DNA from: an uncultured Victivallales bacterium | GTDB lineage: Bacteria > Verrucomicrobiota > Lentisphaeria > Victivallales > UBA1829 | Assembly (NCBI GenBank): GCA_934661375.1 | Contig: CAKUJH010000004.1 | Span: 1-64,000, forward strand | Reading direction: 5' to 3' | DNA: 64,000 nt | In this document: positions 1 through 8,474 of the stretch, one piece after another | Layout of the letters: every line of letters starts with the position of its first letter | Position numbering within the stretch: position 1 is the stretch's first letter | Notes under the pieces: generated by a model | What the model was told of the DNA's origin: nothing | The model's database searches: none | Seen by the model: the letters and a program-made list of their open reading frames with translations, nothing else | Program-made: the position numbers and the translations under genes

Positions 1-438
1 AAAACAGCGGATGAATTGACGCGCGCTGTTCAAACTCACCTTGAGAAAAAAGATAAGGCATCGGTCAAGCGGCTTTTTCATAAACCGGGAGTCCGATACG
101 CTGCGGAGAACGAACAATGAGATTATTCAGGTCCAGTACAATAAGTTTTCTCTTTTTGCAGGAGGCAAATTGCCTGAATTCGAAATGACAGTGCTGTCTG
201 CTAAAAATGGAAGCAGGTTAGTCATAAAAGATGAAGCAGGTACTTTCATATAAGGTTTCTATGATATGGTGCAAAAACACGTTCCAAAATGCACATATAT
301 GGCGGATATTCGGGGCAGGGGATTTTACAGATACCGATATTTGATTATGAAGTTCCGCAGGGACAGACCGCTGATTTTGCCGAAAAAACATCATTCCAAT
401 TCCGAGAGCTGTTTCAGAAAAAATTCCGGATTCAATAA
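1..438 (+). pseudogene. Decayed gene remnant (frame-broken)
   Basis: Protein-like sequence is spread over two frames with in-frame stops. Frame 1 is open from the window edge to a TGA at 118-120 (it reads ...KRLFHKPGVRYAAENEQ). Frame 2 from about 119 reads NNEIIQVQYNKFSLFAGG... and stops at 251-253. Frame 1 resumes around 268 with KMHIYGGYSGQGILQ..., containing FDYEVPQGQTADFAEKTSF, and stops at TAA 436-438. Each piece looks like natural protein, but none has a start codon with a ribosome site. The simplest reading is the 3' end of one gene with at least two frameshifts. The first piece alone could instead be the intact C-terminus of a gene beginning outside the window. I do not recognise the family. 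The region is more AT-rich than the genes that follow. Confidence 0.35.
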
Positions 439-445
439 TGGTTAT

Positions 446-459
446 TATAACATGTTATA
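446..459. promoter_or_regulatory. Palindromic operator candidate upstream of GntR/LacI regulator
   Basis: TATAACATGTTATA is a perfect 14-bp palindrome. The sequence TATAACATG recurs at 608-616, just downstream of the -10 element of the regulator promoter at 569-597, where it is followed by the less symmetric CAATATT. Two copies flanking a promoter suggest autoregulation by the GntR-type protein encoded at 638. That assignment is inference; the palindrome and the repeat are seen directly. Confidence 0.4.
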
Positions 460-568
460 TATGGTGTTTATGGATGGATTTCTATCGTAATGGAAGCGGA
501 GATATGGCAAAAAGACTGCTTTTTTACTGATTATTTAAGAAAAAATGAGAAAAAATTGATTTTTCATC

Positions 569-597
569 TTGACAAATTTATATGCGGCTGTTATATT
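569..597 (+). promoter_or_regulatory. Sigma70-type promoter of the regulator-pseudopilin-glycosidase operon
   Basis: TTGACA at 569-574 and TATATT at 592-597 are separated by 17 bp, a near-consensus housekeeping promoter. A GTTATA/TATAAC dyad (590-595 and 608-613) overlaps the -10 and the expected start site, so a bound repressor would block initiation. Confidence 0.6.
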
Positions 598-637
598 CGC
601 TGTTGGTTATAACATGCAATATTAAAATGGAGCTGCA

Positions 638-1717
638 ATGCCGCGGGTCAAATACATCACGATCATTGAGGATCTGAAAGCGCAGATCGCTTCCGGTGAA
701 CTGACTCCGGGGGACCGTATTGTTTCCATCCGGGAAATGTGCAATGCGTACGGCGTCAGCTCCATTGTGGCATTGCGCGTTTTCCGCGAACTTGCGGAAG
801 AAGGACTTATAGAAAAACGCGACGGCGAAGGTTATTATGTGCGATCCATGGAATCCGATGATTCTTCGGATACAATAGTCTGTGCGTTCCGCGCGCCGCA
901 GAATATAGATCTGCATGATAACTTCGGCAACCGGATTCTCTGCGGGATTCTGATGGGCGCCTTCGCCCGACATAAGCATGTGATGATGCCGGAAGCCAGC
1001 CTGAGTCTGCGCGACTGCAAAGTTTTGAGCGATAATGACGCAAAGAAACTCGCCGATGAAGTGTTTTCCGTTCCGAATCCGGCGGGTGTGATATTGGATT
1101 TCCGGGTAACGGATGAATCCATTCAGAAGTATTTTCTGCCGCGCGCCGGGCGCATTCCGCTGGTGCTTGCCGGACGGACAACGCAGCTGCCGGTCAAAAC
1201 GGTGTATCTGCCGATGGAGACGATCGGCATGGAGGTCGCGAAGCTGGCACAGATGTCCGCCGTTTCATCCTTCATTCTGTTGTCCGCGCGCCCGAGCGTG
1301 TTTCTGGATGCCGGAGCGCTTGACCGTGCTCTGCTGAAAGGTTTGAACATGAACCCCGCCGATGTGTTCATCATCTATGATTTTGTTCAGGTCAGCGAAA
1401 AACGCGACGGCGAGATAGCGGACATTGCAGCGGAACGGATTGCCGCCGCCCGCGGAAAAACATTTGTATTCTGTGCCTCGGACGGGATAGCGGAGCTGTT
1501 CTGCGACCACATGACGGCGCGCGGTTTGACTGCATCGCGGGATTACCGGCTGATGGGGTTCGGCGGTTTGGAATGTGCGGAGCTGCATAACCCGAAGCTG
1601 TCCACGATTGCCATTGATCCGGAAGCTGTCGGCGCCAGTGCCGTGGAATTGCTGTTCGGTCGTCTGCAGAATTCCATTGCCGCGACTTATACTATAAAAT
1701 TGAGAGAAACTTTTTAA
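638..1717 (+). CDS. GntR-HTH / LacI-type sensor hybrid transcriptional regulator
   Basis: 359 aa. Residues 1-70 form a GntR winged helix: LKAQIASGELTPGDRIVSIR, then a VSSIVALRVFRELAEEGLI recognition region and a G-E-G-Y-Y-V wing. Residues about 80-355 resemble the periplasmic-binding-protein fold of LacI regulators, including the ending VGASAVELLFGRLQ typical of that sensor. Known proteins of this architecture bind operators and release them on binding a sugar. The start follows a GGAG at 628-631. The gene is first in an operon with a pseudopilin (14-80 bp downstream) and a secreted glycosidase, so it probably controls both and, through the palindromes at 446 and 608, itself. The ligand cannot be read from sequence. 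Confidence 0.85.
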   Translation: MPRVKYITIIEDLKAQIASGELTPGDRIVSIREMCNAYGVSSIVALRVFRELAEEGLIEKRDGEGYYVRSMESDDSSDTIVCAFRAPQNIDLHDNFGNRILCGILMGAFARHKHVMMPEASLSLRDCKVLSDNDAKKLADEVFSVPNPAGVILDFRVTDESIQKYFLPRAGRIPLVLAGRTTQLPVKTVYLPMETIGMEVAKLAQMSAVSSFILLSARPSVFLDAGALDRALLKGLNMNPADVFIIYDFVQVSEKRDGEIADIAAERIAAARGKTFVFCASDGIAELFCDHMTARGLTASRDYRLMGFGGLECAELHNPKLSTIAIDPEAVGASAVELLFGRLQNSIAATYTIKLRETF

Positions 1718-1797
1718 TAGCAAGGAGGGTCATGAGGGTGTTTCATATCGCAGATGATGTCATTGTCAGAAAAAAAGGAAGAAAGGAGAATCAGATC

Positions 1798-2541
1798 ATG
1801 AACAACCGGAAAACATTGTCATCCATTTCATATTTGAAGCATAAATCGAAACGGTTTACGCTGATAGAACTCCTGGTCGTTATTGCGATCATTGCGATTC
1901 TGGCGGGAATGCTGCTGCCGGCATTGAATGCGGCACGCGAAAAAGCCAAAAACATTTCCTGCGTCAACAATCTCAAAAACATTTCCACGGCGTGCGTGAT
2001 GTATATGAACGACTACCGCGGGTATCTGCCGGGCGGTTTTTCCGGCGGATTTGTCTATTATCCGGATCAGCCGACACGTACGGAATCATCTTTCATTTAC
2101 GCCATGCGTCATTATCTGAACCTGAAATCCGTCTGGAATACGAAAACCAATCATTTCGGGATGTCCCGGAACGCGCCCCTGCAATGCCCGTCGGATAAAT
2201 ACAGCGTTGAAAAATTCAGCGACCTGCATCAGAACAGCTATGCCACCAATTACTATTCCGACTGGCGGGTGTCCGGAAATCCCCTCTCTCGTCCGGAAAA
2301 AATGAAACGTCCTTCCCAATGGATTTATCTGGCGGAAGGGTGCTGCCGCTACGACTCCGGATTTTCCTGGTCTGTGAATTCCTGGCCGTTCAAAGCGGAT
2401 GCCGCCAAAGAATACGACAGGCTTGATTTCCGTCACAACAATTTCAGCAATCTGCTGTGGATGGATATGCATGTGGACTCCATGAAATTGAATCAGATCC
2501 TCGGCAGCGGCGCGAAATATATTTATTCGACACAGCCGTGA
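1798..2541 (+). CDS. Pseudopilin with prepilin-type N-terminus and DUF1559-like tail
   Basis: 247 aa from ATG 1798 (AGGAG at 1784-1788). A short basic leader is followed by FTLIELLVVIAIIAIL, the type IV pilin/GspG signature with Glu at +5, then LPALNAAREKA. The residue before the +1 Phe is Arg, not the usual Gly. The globular part ends in an HNNFSNLLWMDMHVDS motif, resembling the H-x-DG region of Planctomycetes/Lentisphaerae pseudopilins. An alternative in-frame start at 1732 has its own strong AAGGAGGG and would add 22 residues; I prefer 1798 because prepilin leaders are short and this 5' block is conserved at 49195. Predicted to sit in the inner membrane and assemble in a type II secretion-like pseudopilus. 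It lies between its regulator and the glycosidase at 2602. Confidence 0.85.
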   Translation: MNNRKTLSSISYLKHKSKRFTLIELLVVIAIIAILAGMLLPALNAAREKAKNISCVNNLKNISTACVMYMNDYRGYLPGGFSGGFVYYPDQPTRTESSFIYAMRHYLNLKSVWNTKTNHFGMSRNAPLQCPSDKYSVEKFSDLHQNSYATNYYSDWRVSGNPLSRPEKMKRPSQWIYLAEGCCRYDSGFSWSVNSWPFKADAAKEYDRLDFRHNNFSNLLWMDMHVDSMKLNQILGSGAKYIYSTQP

Positions 2542-2601
2542 ATGTGGGAACAGACAACAGTCATTTTATATGACATCAAACCATAAAGCAAGGAGAAAGC
2601 A

Positions 2602-5556
2602 ATGAAAGGCAAACTGTTCGCAGCCGCTCTGCTGGGACTGGGCGTACTGTCCGGTTCGGCAGTGGAGAAACCCTTCAGCGGGGACGCCCGTCCGCCGCGC
2701 AGCATTCAGCTGGGGAGTCAGCTGATTGCGGAACTGAAACCCGGAATTGCCGATCAGGCGGAAATCGTCATTGCCGACGGAGCCGCGGCGGTTACCCGGT
2801 ATGCCGGAGAACTGTTGGCAAAAAATCTGAAACAGATTCTGAAAACGGACATTCCGACGGTCAGCAAACCGTCCGGCGGAAAATTTGCCATTTATCTGGG
2901 CATTTCTCCGTATTCCAAAGCGGCGGGGATTCAGGATGAAAAACTGTGTCGCGACGCATTCATCATCAAGACCGGAAAAGACTGTGTCTACATTCTGGGG
3001 CGCGATGCCCGGAACGGCAATCCGGATTTTGCCATTTCCAGGGGCGGTATCTGGAGCAATATGTATGAACGCGGCACCATCTTCGGCGTTTATGATTTTC
3101 TGGAACGCTTTGCCGGAGTGCGTTTCTATTTCCCCGGAGAAAACGGCACGGTGTATTCTCAGAAGACAGTCCGTATTCCGCAGACGGATATCTATGAGCG
3201 CCCGGATTTCGAATCCCGCATGGTTTCGATTTATTCCGGTCAGTGGGATGATGAAAAGAAGATCAAGCCGTATCCGTATGATGCCTCGATTTCTCCTCAG
3301 AAAAACGAATATTATTATTCTCTGCGTCTTCAAACCAAATACGTTCCGTGCAACCACGGTCTGCTTTATCTGGGACTGGAAAAACGCTTCGGCAAAACTC
3401 ATCCCGAATATTTTGCCCTGCGCAGCGACGGTCAGCGGTGGTGTCAGCCGGGGATGAGCTTCAACGGACAGCTCTGCTACAACAGCAAAGTTACCGAAGA
3501 AATCTACAAGGATGCGGCGTCCCTGCTGAAAGGCGAACCTTCGAGCGTGCGCGGGATCATTTCGCCGTACGGGAAAATCTGGGATCCGACCGGACATGCC
3601 GAACCGAAAGAAGGACGCGCCGGAGTATTCTGCATGATGCCGCAGGATGCGTATCAGAACTGCCGCTGTCCCGAATGCGAAAAGATTCTGCCGAAAGGCA
3701 ATCAGGCCATTTCAAATTTCATGTGGTCGAAAGTGGCTGCGCTTGCCGGACGCCTCCAAAAAGAAGGCATACCGGGATACGTTACATTCATGTCCTATTT
3801 TCCGTATCATCTGGTTCCGGACGTGGAACTGCCGGACAATGTGCTGGTCATGGTGGCGGCGAACGGTCCGTTCTCGCATGGAAAAATCAGAGGCAATGAG
3901 GAAGACAAGCTGATCCGCGCCTGGACCCGGAAACTCAAACAGAAAGTCTGGCTGTGGAATTACGTGGGCAAATTCGGGCGTCTCAACATGCCCGGCATTC
4001 CCGCCATGACGCCCCGCGCCATCGGCAAATATTACCAGCACCTCAGCAAAGAACTCTACGGTGCGTACATGGAATCCGAAACGGATCGTCTGCTCTATCA
4101 TTACTTGAACTATTATGTGTTCAGCAAAGTGGCATGGAACAATGCCACGGATGTAAACGCGCTGCTCAAGGAACATTACGCGGTCATGTACGGCAAAGCG
4201 GCTCCGGTCATGGAGCAGATTTTCGATCTGTACGAAAAGCATTGGCTGAACGATATAGGCGGGCGCACGATTATGATGAATCTCGGACCGATGAGCGCGC
4301 CTCCGTCGGAATATGAATTGTGGACTAACGTCTATTCTCCGGCGGAATTGAACCGTCTGACCGGCTGGTTCAATCAGGCGGAAAAACTGGCGGCGTCCGA
4401 TCCGGCAGCACTGAAACGCGTCAAATACATCCGGGCGAACTTCCTTGATCCCATGCTGGCGCAGGCGGAAGCATATCGCCGCCGCAATGATGCGATCCGC
4501 GGTTTCAGCCGGGTGCTGACTCCTGAAACACCTGCGGAACTCTGGCTTCAGCCGTTCGGCAAAAACTGCAAATTCCTTTCCTCGAAAGTTACCGTGCAGG
4601 ATACCGGAAAACAGCTGGTTTTCACTTTCGACTGCGAAGAGCCGGAAATGGCATCTGTCGTTGCTCCGAAACGGAAACAGGATGACGCCGGAATCTGGAC
4701 GGACAACAGCGTGGAGATTTTCATCAGCCCGTCCGGCGGCAAGGATTATTTCCAGTTCCAGGTCAATTCCGCCGGCAGTCTCACCGACATTTCCGCCCGG
4801 AGTGCGGGAAGCAAAGCCGAGAATGACTACAAATGGAACAGCGGAGCGGAAGTCAAAACCTCGGTTACACCGTCCGGCTGGCAGGCGGTGATCGCGGTGG
4901 ACAAGGAGCGTCTGGGCAAATTCAACCCCGACGGCTTCACCGCCAACTTCACCCGCAGCCGCGCAGTGAAAGGACAGCCGACAGATCTTTACACCTGGAG
5001 TCCGTTCCTCCGCCGTGGATTCTGTGAACTGGAAAACTTCGGCAGATTCATTCCGCGCGAAGCCGGAAAGAATATTGTCAAGGACAGTGATTTTCAGGGT
5101 AAATACAACGGCCGCAATGTGTTCGGCGCCTGGTTGTCGCCGTACAACCCGGTTGCGGATACGAAAATTACTCTGGACGCCAGTGTGTTTGTCTTCGGAA
5201 AACAGAGCATCCGTCTTCAGGATTTCAAACCGGCGGCGGGAAAACTGTTCTCCATTCAGCAGCAGCTGCCGCAGATGAAGCCGAATACCCGTTACCGCCT
5301 GAACTATTATGTCCGGGGCGAAAACATTCAGCCGGTCCGTTCGGGCGGCGGAGTCACGGTCAATATCTGGGATGCCGCGAACCGGTGGTTCCCGCAGAAC
5401 AAGCTGATCGGGACGTTCCCGTGGATCCTGCAGACGTATGAGTTCACATCTTCTCCGGACACCGGAAAGAATTCAACTCCGCGGATTCTGCTGTACCTGC
5501 TCCACGCTTCCGGCACAGTCTGGTTTGACGGAGTGACACTGGAAGAAATCCAGTAA
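2602..5556 (+). CDS. Secreted DUF4838-domain carbohydrate-active enzyme with two binding modules
   Basis: 984 aa with a signal peptide (residues 1-20, hydrophobic AAALLGLGVLSGSA). Residues about 30-640 match the DUF4838 / alpha-glucuronidase-like TIM-barrel family, with GKTHPEYFAL near residue 264 and the characteristic NCRCPECEK near 353. Residues about 645-815 resemble a CBM9/DOMON module (WTDNSVEIFI). Residues 823-984 resemble a CBM4/9-type galactose-binding jelly roll (KPNTRYRLNYYVRG, VWFDGVTLEEI). Family membership suggests hydrolysis of acidic or decorated polysaccharide, but the exact substrate is unknown. SD AAGGAG precedes ATG 2602. It is the last gene of the regulator-pilin-enzyme operon and is followed by a terminator. 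Confidence 0.8.
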   Translation: MKGKLFAAALLGLGVLSGSAVEKPFSGDARPPRSIQLGSQLIAELKPGIADQAEIVIADGAAAVTRYAGELLAKNLKQILKTDIPTVSKPSGGKFAIYLGISPYSKAAGIQDEKLCRDAFIIKTGKDCVYILGRDARNGNPDFAISRGGIWSNMYERGTIFGVYDFLERFAGVRFYFPGENGTVYSQKTVRIPQTDIYERPDFESRMVSIYSGQWDDEKKIKPYPYDASISPQKNEYYYSLRLQTKYVPCNHGLLYLGLEKRFGKTHPEYFALRSDGQRWCQPGMSFNGQLCYNSKVTEEIYKDAASLLKGEPSSVRGIISPYGKIWDPTGHAEPKEGRAGVFCMMPQDAYQNCRCPECEKILPKGNQAISNFMWSKVAALAGRLQKEGIPGYVTFMSYFPYHLVPDVELPDNVLVMVAANGPFSHGKIRGNEEDKLIRAWTRKLKQKVWLWNYVGKFGRLNMPGIPAMTPRAIGKYYQHLSKELYGAYMESETDRLLYHYLNYYVFSKVAWNNATDVNALLKEHYAVMYGKAAPVMEQIFDLYEKHWLNDIGGRTIMMNLGPMSAPPSEYELWTNVYSPAELNRLTGWFNQAEKLAASDPAALKRVKYIRANFLDPMLAQAEAYRRRNDAIRGFSRVLTPETPAELWLQPFGKNCKFLSSKVTVQDTGKQLVFTFDCEEPEMASVVAPKRKQDDAGIWTDNSVEIFISPSGGKDYFQFQVNSAGSLTDISARSAGSKAENDYKWNSGAEVKTSVTPSGWQAVIAVDKERLGKFNPDGFTANFTRSRAVKGQPTDLYTWSPFLRRGFCELENFGRFIPREAGKNIVKDSDFQGKYNGRNVFGAWLSPYNPVADTKITLDASVFVFGKQSIRLQDFKPAAGKLFSIQQQLPQMKPNTRYRLNYYVRGENIQPVRSGGGVTVNIWDAANRWFPQNKLIGTFPWILQTYEFTSSPDTGKNSTPRILLYLLHASGTVWFDGVTLEEIQ

Positions 5557-5576
5557 GCACCACAGGCTGATTTCTG

Positions 5577-5620
5577 ATCCGGCGCGCAGTTTTTACGGAC
5601 TGTACGCCGGATTTTTTTTT
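5577..5620 (+). terminator. Rho-independent terminator of the 638-5556 operon
   Basis: ATCCGGCG (5577-5584) pairs with CGCCGGAT (5605-5612) and is followed by an uninterrupted T-run to 5620. Confidence 0.85.
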
Positions 5621-5695
5621 GCGGAAAACGGGAAAAGCACTTGCAATCGGGGGCGAGGCGGCGTACATTGCGGAAGCAATCAGAAGGAGGAATCC

Positions 5696-6013
5696 ATGCA
5701 GTATTACCGGATCGATGTTTATGTGCCCGGCACCCATGCGGATGCAGTCAAGAGCGCCATGTTTGCGGCTGGGGCAGGGCGGCTCGGCAATTACGACAGC
5801 TGCTGTTTTCAGATTTGCGGCACCGGACAGTTCCGTCCTCTGGACGGCGCAAACCCGTATCTGGGGTCCGCCGGACAGGTGGAGCAGGTAACCGAATGGA
5901 AACTGGAAATGGTCTGTCCGGAAGATTGTCTGCGCGCAGTGATAACTGCCTTGCGCGGCGCACATCCCTATGAAACTCCGGCATACCAGTATTGGGCGGT
6001 TTCGCTGGAATGA
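5696..6013 (+). CDS. Stand-alone NIF3/YqfO-type PII-like domain protein
   Basis: 105 aa. The sequence matches the PII/CutA-like domain inserted in bacterial NIF3 (YqfO) proteins: YYRIDVYVPG at the start, GRLGNYDSCCFQICGTGQF in the middle and AHPYETPAYQYW at the end. Known stand-alone versions are structurally characterised but lack an agreed function. SD AAGGAGG is 6 bp upstream of ATG 5696. It lies between the glycosidase terminator and rnhC, which converges on it (stop codons 6 bp apart). No NIF3 metal-binding domain is present, so this is the isolated domain rather than a truncated NIF3. Confidence 0.75.
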   Translation: MQYYRIDVYVPGTHADAVKSAMFAAGAGRLGNYDSCCFQICGTGQFRPLDGANPYLGSAGQVEQVTEWKLEMVCPEDCLRAVITALRGAHPYETPAYQYWAVSLE

Positions 6014-6019
6014 AGCGGG

Positions 6020-6994
6020 TCAGGATTTGCGATGCCAGGTTTTGGGTTCCGGCGGCGTGAGGCCCTGTGCCTTGTACGCGTTGCGGAAGTGCATTTTTGC
6101 AACTCTGTTCAGGAGTTCCGTTCCGCCTTTTTCATATAACTGCGCGGCAATTCTGTCCACTTCCGTTCCTGCGCCCTTGGGCAGGGTTACACCCTGTTCG
6201 GCACCGAGTTTTTCCATCATGCGGACAAACTGCGCCCGCGCCATGATGGATGCGGCGGCAACGGCGATGTCGCTTTCCGCTTTGGTTCGCTGATCCAGCC
6301 GGATGCGGCGTCCTTTTTCGTTCAGGGCGCGGAGAATGAGCTGTTCGTCGCCGAATTTATCCGCGAGAGCCGCCGGGCATTCCGGAGCGTTGTTCAGAAG
6401 ATTTTCCAGAGCGCGGGCGTGACCCCATGCCAGCAGACGGTTCAGAGAACCGAAGCTGCCGTAAATGCGGTTGTAGGCTTCCGGTCCGATGGTCACGACT
6501 CCCATGCGGTCGCCGAGAAGTTCGCGGATTTTTATGGCAATCGCCAGAATGGTTTTGTCGTTTTTGATCTGCTTGGAGTCGCGGACTCCGTACTTCTGCA
6601 GCTCGGCGGCAGCCTGTTCGTCCGGCACATATACAGCGGCGACGACCAGCGGTCCGAAGAAATCCCCTTTGCCGCTTTCGTCCATGCCCGCATGAGGTGA
6701 AAAGACCGTGTTTTCCTGCGGATTATCCTGATAACGTGCTGAATCGAACATTTTTTCTTTCAGGATTTCCGGTTCCAGAATGAAATCGACAAAATCGGCG
6801 GCATCCTTGCCCTGGATGACGAGTTTGCCGCTGGTATAGGCGCAGACAGAGGTTTTGCCCTGTCGGGCTTTGAAGTGCATGTAAGGGGCTTCCGACAGTT
6901 CCCAGCCCTTGTTTTCCAGCAGTTCGCGAAGTCCGGCAAATTCGGAATCGGTCAGTGTATAGACAAAATTGCGGTTCTGGTTTTCCATATCCAT
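6020..6994 (-). CDS. rnhC: Ribonuclease HIII
   Basis: 324 aa, normal length for RNase HIII. An N-terminal TBP-like substrate-binding domain (residues 1-95) precedes the RNase H fold, with GMDESGKGDFFGP giving the Asp105-Glu106 pair diagnostic of type HIII (HII has a different DExGRG motif). Later acidic motifs are VRDSK and AESDIAVAAASI. It cleaves RNA in RNA/DNA hybrids during replication and repair. An alternative Met lies two codons downstream. Transcribed toward 5696; no terminator is evident between the two stops. Confidence 0.93.
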   Translation of the reverse strand: MDMENQNRNFVYTLTDSEFAGLRELLENKGWELSEAPYMHFKARQGKTSVCAYTSGKLVIQGKDAADFVDFILEPEILKEKMFDSARYQDNPQENTVFSPHAGMDESGKGDFFGPLVVAAVYVPDEQAAAELQKYGVRDSKQIKNDKTILAIAIKIRELLGDRMGVVTIGPEAYNRIYGSFGSLNRLLAWGHARALENLLNNAPECPAALADKFGDEQLILRALNEKGRRIRLDQRTKAESDIAVAAASIMARAQFVRMMEKLGAEQGVTLPKGAGTEVDRIAAQLYEKGGTELLNRVAKMHFRNAYKAQGLTPPEPKTWHRKS

Positions 6995-7107
6995 AGTTTT
7001 CCTGAATTTTTTTTCTGCAAAGCGTTTGACAAAACGCGGTTGACAATATAGATTAGCTTCATTGCTTTTGCAAATGGCTGTCAGAAAATAAATGAAAGGA
7101 ATCTGAG

Positions 7108-8091
7108 ATGAACAAATTGTATATTCTGGGCGTTCTGGCTGCGGTGGCGTGGACCGGAACTGTTTCCGCGCAATCGCCGCGGGCGTATAAAGTCCGTCCC
7201 GCTGCAGAAAGTTTCAGTATGCCGGATTTTGCGAATCAGGAAAACGGAGAAAAAGAGGAACAGGTTCCGAAATATGTTCCCAAGGATAAAATCACTTCTC
7301 AGGAATACAAACTTTCCAATGAACGGATTGAAAAAATCCGCGGCATCGTGAAAGCCCGTTTTGAAAACCGGGAAGACCTGGAAAGTCAGGATGTCATAGA
7401 TTCCATCAAGACGGAAGTTCAGAAAATCATGCCGCTGACCCCATCCCAGAAAGTGGATCAGCGCTCGCTGACGTCCATTAAGGAGGCGCTGGCTTCGCAG
7501 GTCAATGCCAAATTCGGCAAAACCGCCGAAGAGATCCGCAAAACCGCCGGCGCTGAAGCCGAAAAGAAATATCCGCTGGCAAAAAAAGGCGACAAGATCA
7601 AAGTGTCTTACCGCCGCGGTCGTGAAACCCGTAATTACACGGGGAATTATTACGGACTGGGCGTCGGCGGAAACAGTATCCAGATCAACAGCCGGCATAT
7701 TCCCATGTTCGACCTGCTGCCGGAATCCAAATCCCTGATTGATCCGAAAGCCAATGCCGAACTGCGTGAGGAATATGTCAATCAGGCTTACCGCAAATAT
7801 ATGAAGGAGCGTCTGGCTTATTCCGAAAAACTGTTCGCCGCGGAGTATGCAAAAGTCCGGCAGAATAATGAAAAAGCCGGCTACATCTATCTGCGTTCCA
7901 AATGGGAGCCAGCCTCGGTCATTCTGGATGAATGTCTGAAGGAAATGGTGCGGGAATCCCAGATCCGCGCCGCCCGCGAGAAACGGGAAGCGGAAGCCCG
8001 CAAAAAAGCACAGAACGAAAACGGCAGACTGGATGAAAATCCGGACGGCGGTCCGGAAGGCATGGACGGCAATCCGGAAGAACCTCTCTGA
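7108..8091 (+). CDS. Secreted protein of unknown function
   Basis: 327 aa. MNKLYILGVLAAVAWTGTVS followed by AQS is a clear signal peptide. The mature part is highly charged and mostly helical, with repeated Lys/Arg/Glu segments, a central YRRGRETRNYTGNYYGLGVG stretch that looks like a small beta barrel, and a Pro/Gly/Asp-rich tail. SD AAAGGAATCTGAG precedes ATG 7108. I do not recognise a family. A periplasmic structural or cell-envelope role is possible but unsupported. A 9-bp stem (8139-8147 with 8158-8166) downstream may end the transcript, although it lacks a T-run on this strand. Confidence 0.8.
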   Translation: MNKLYILGVLAAVAWTGTVSAQSPRAYKVRPAAESFSMPDFANQENGEKEEQVPKYVPKDKITSQEYKLSNERIEKIRGIVKARFENREDLESQDVIDSIKTEVQKIMPLTPSQKVDQRSLTSIKEALASQVNAKFGKTAEEIRKTAGAEAEKKYPLAKKGDKIKVSYRRGRETRNYTGNYYGLGVGGNSIQINSRHIPMFDLLPESKSLIDPKANAELREEYVNQAYRKYMKERLAYSEKLFAAEYAKVRQNNEKAGYIYLRSKWEPASVILDECLKEMVRESQIRAAREKREAEARKKAQNENGRLDENPDGGPEGMDGNPEEPL

Positions 8092-8282
8092 TCCGGGAAT
8101 CCGTTCGCCTGTTTCAGCGGAAAATGTTTTTTTTCATGCGGATGCGCTCCGTTTCGGGCGCATCCGGAGGCATATATTCGGAAAAAATCTGAATTTTCTG
8201 CTTGAAATACGGGGAAAATGTGTTATCTTAAATGCTCTGATATGTTCCATTACAACGTTGCAAAATAAAGGAGTCAACAAAA

Positions 8283-8390
8283 ATGGGTAAACAGTACAAT
8301 AAAATGCAGAAACGCGCCCGTCTGAAACGCTATATTGAAAGACAGAAAGCCAAAGCACGGGCCGCGATGAAGCCCTCTAAAAAGAAATAA
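8283..8390 (+). CDS. Very small basic protein (35 aa)
   Basis: ATG 8283 to TAA 8388-8390 encodes MGKQYNKMQKRARLKRY... followed by a Lys/Arg/Ala-rich helix ending KPSKKK; nearly half of the residues are Lys or Arg. SD AAGGAG is 9 bp upstream, and a strong terminator follows directly at 8399. A possible promoter is TTGAAA 8202 / TATCTT 8224 with a 16-bp spacer. From memory, similar MGKQYNK-starting mini-proteins occur in Verrucomicrobia and Lentisphaerae. Its size and charge suggest an RNA- or ribosome-associated protein, but that is inference. Confidence 0.75.
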   Translation: MGKQYNKMQKRARLKRYIERQKAKARAAMKPSKKK

Positions 8391-8398
8391 GGCTCGAA

Positions 8399-8422
8399 GG
8401 CGGGGATTTCCCCGCCCTTTTT
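8399..8422 (+). terminator. Terminator of the small basic protein gene
   Basis: GGCGGGGA (8399-8406) pairs with TCCCCGCC (8409-8416), closing a very short loop, and is followed by CTTTTT. It lies 9 bp after the stop codon of the 35-aa gene, which supports that gene being a real transcript. Confidence 0.85.
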
Positions 8423-8474
8423 GTATGTTTTTGAAAGTATTATTGCAAGCGCATTGAAGTTACAGAGGTTTGTC

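Noticed and set aside
7021..7060. TTGACA elements at 7026 and 7040 upstream of the secreted protein gene
   Set aside because: The first gives only a 15-bp spacer to TATAGA and the second has no -10 at the right distance. A promoter is likely here but I cannot assign it.
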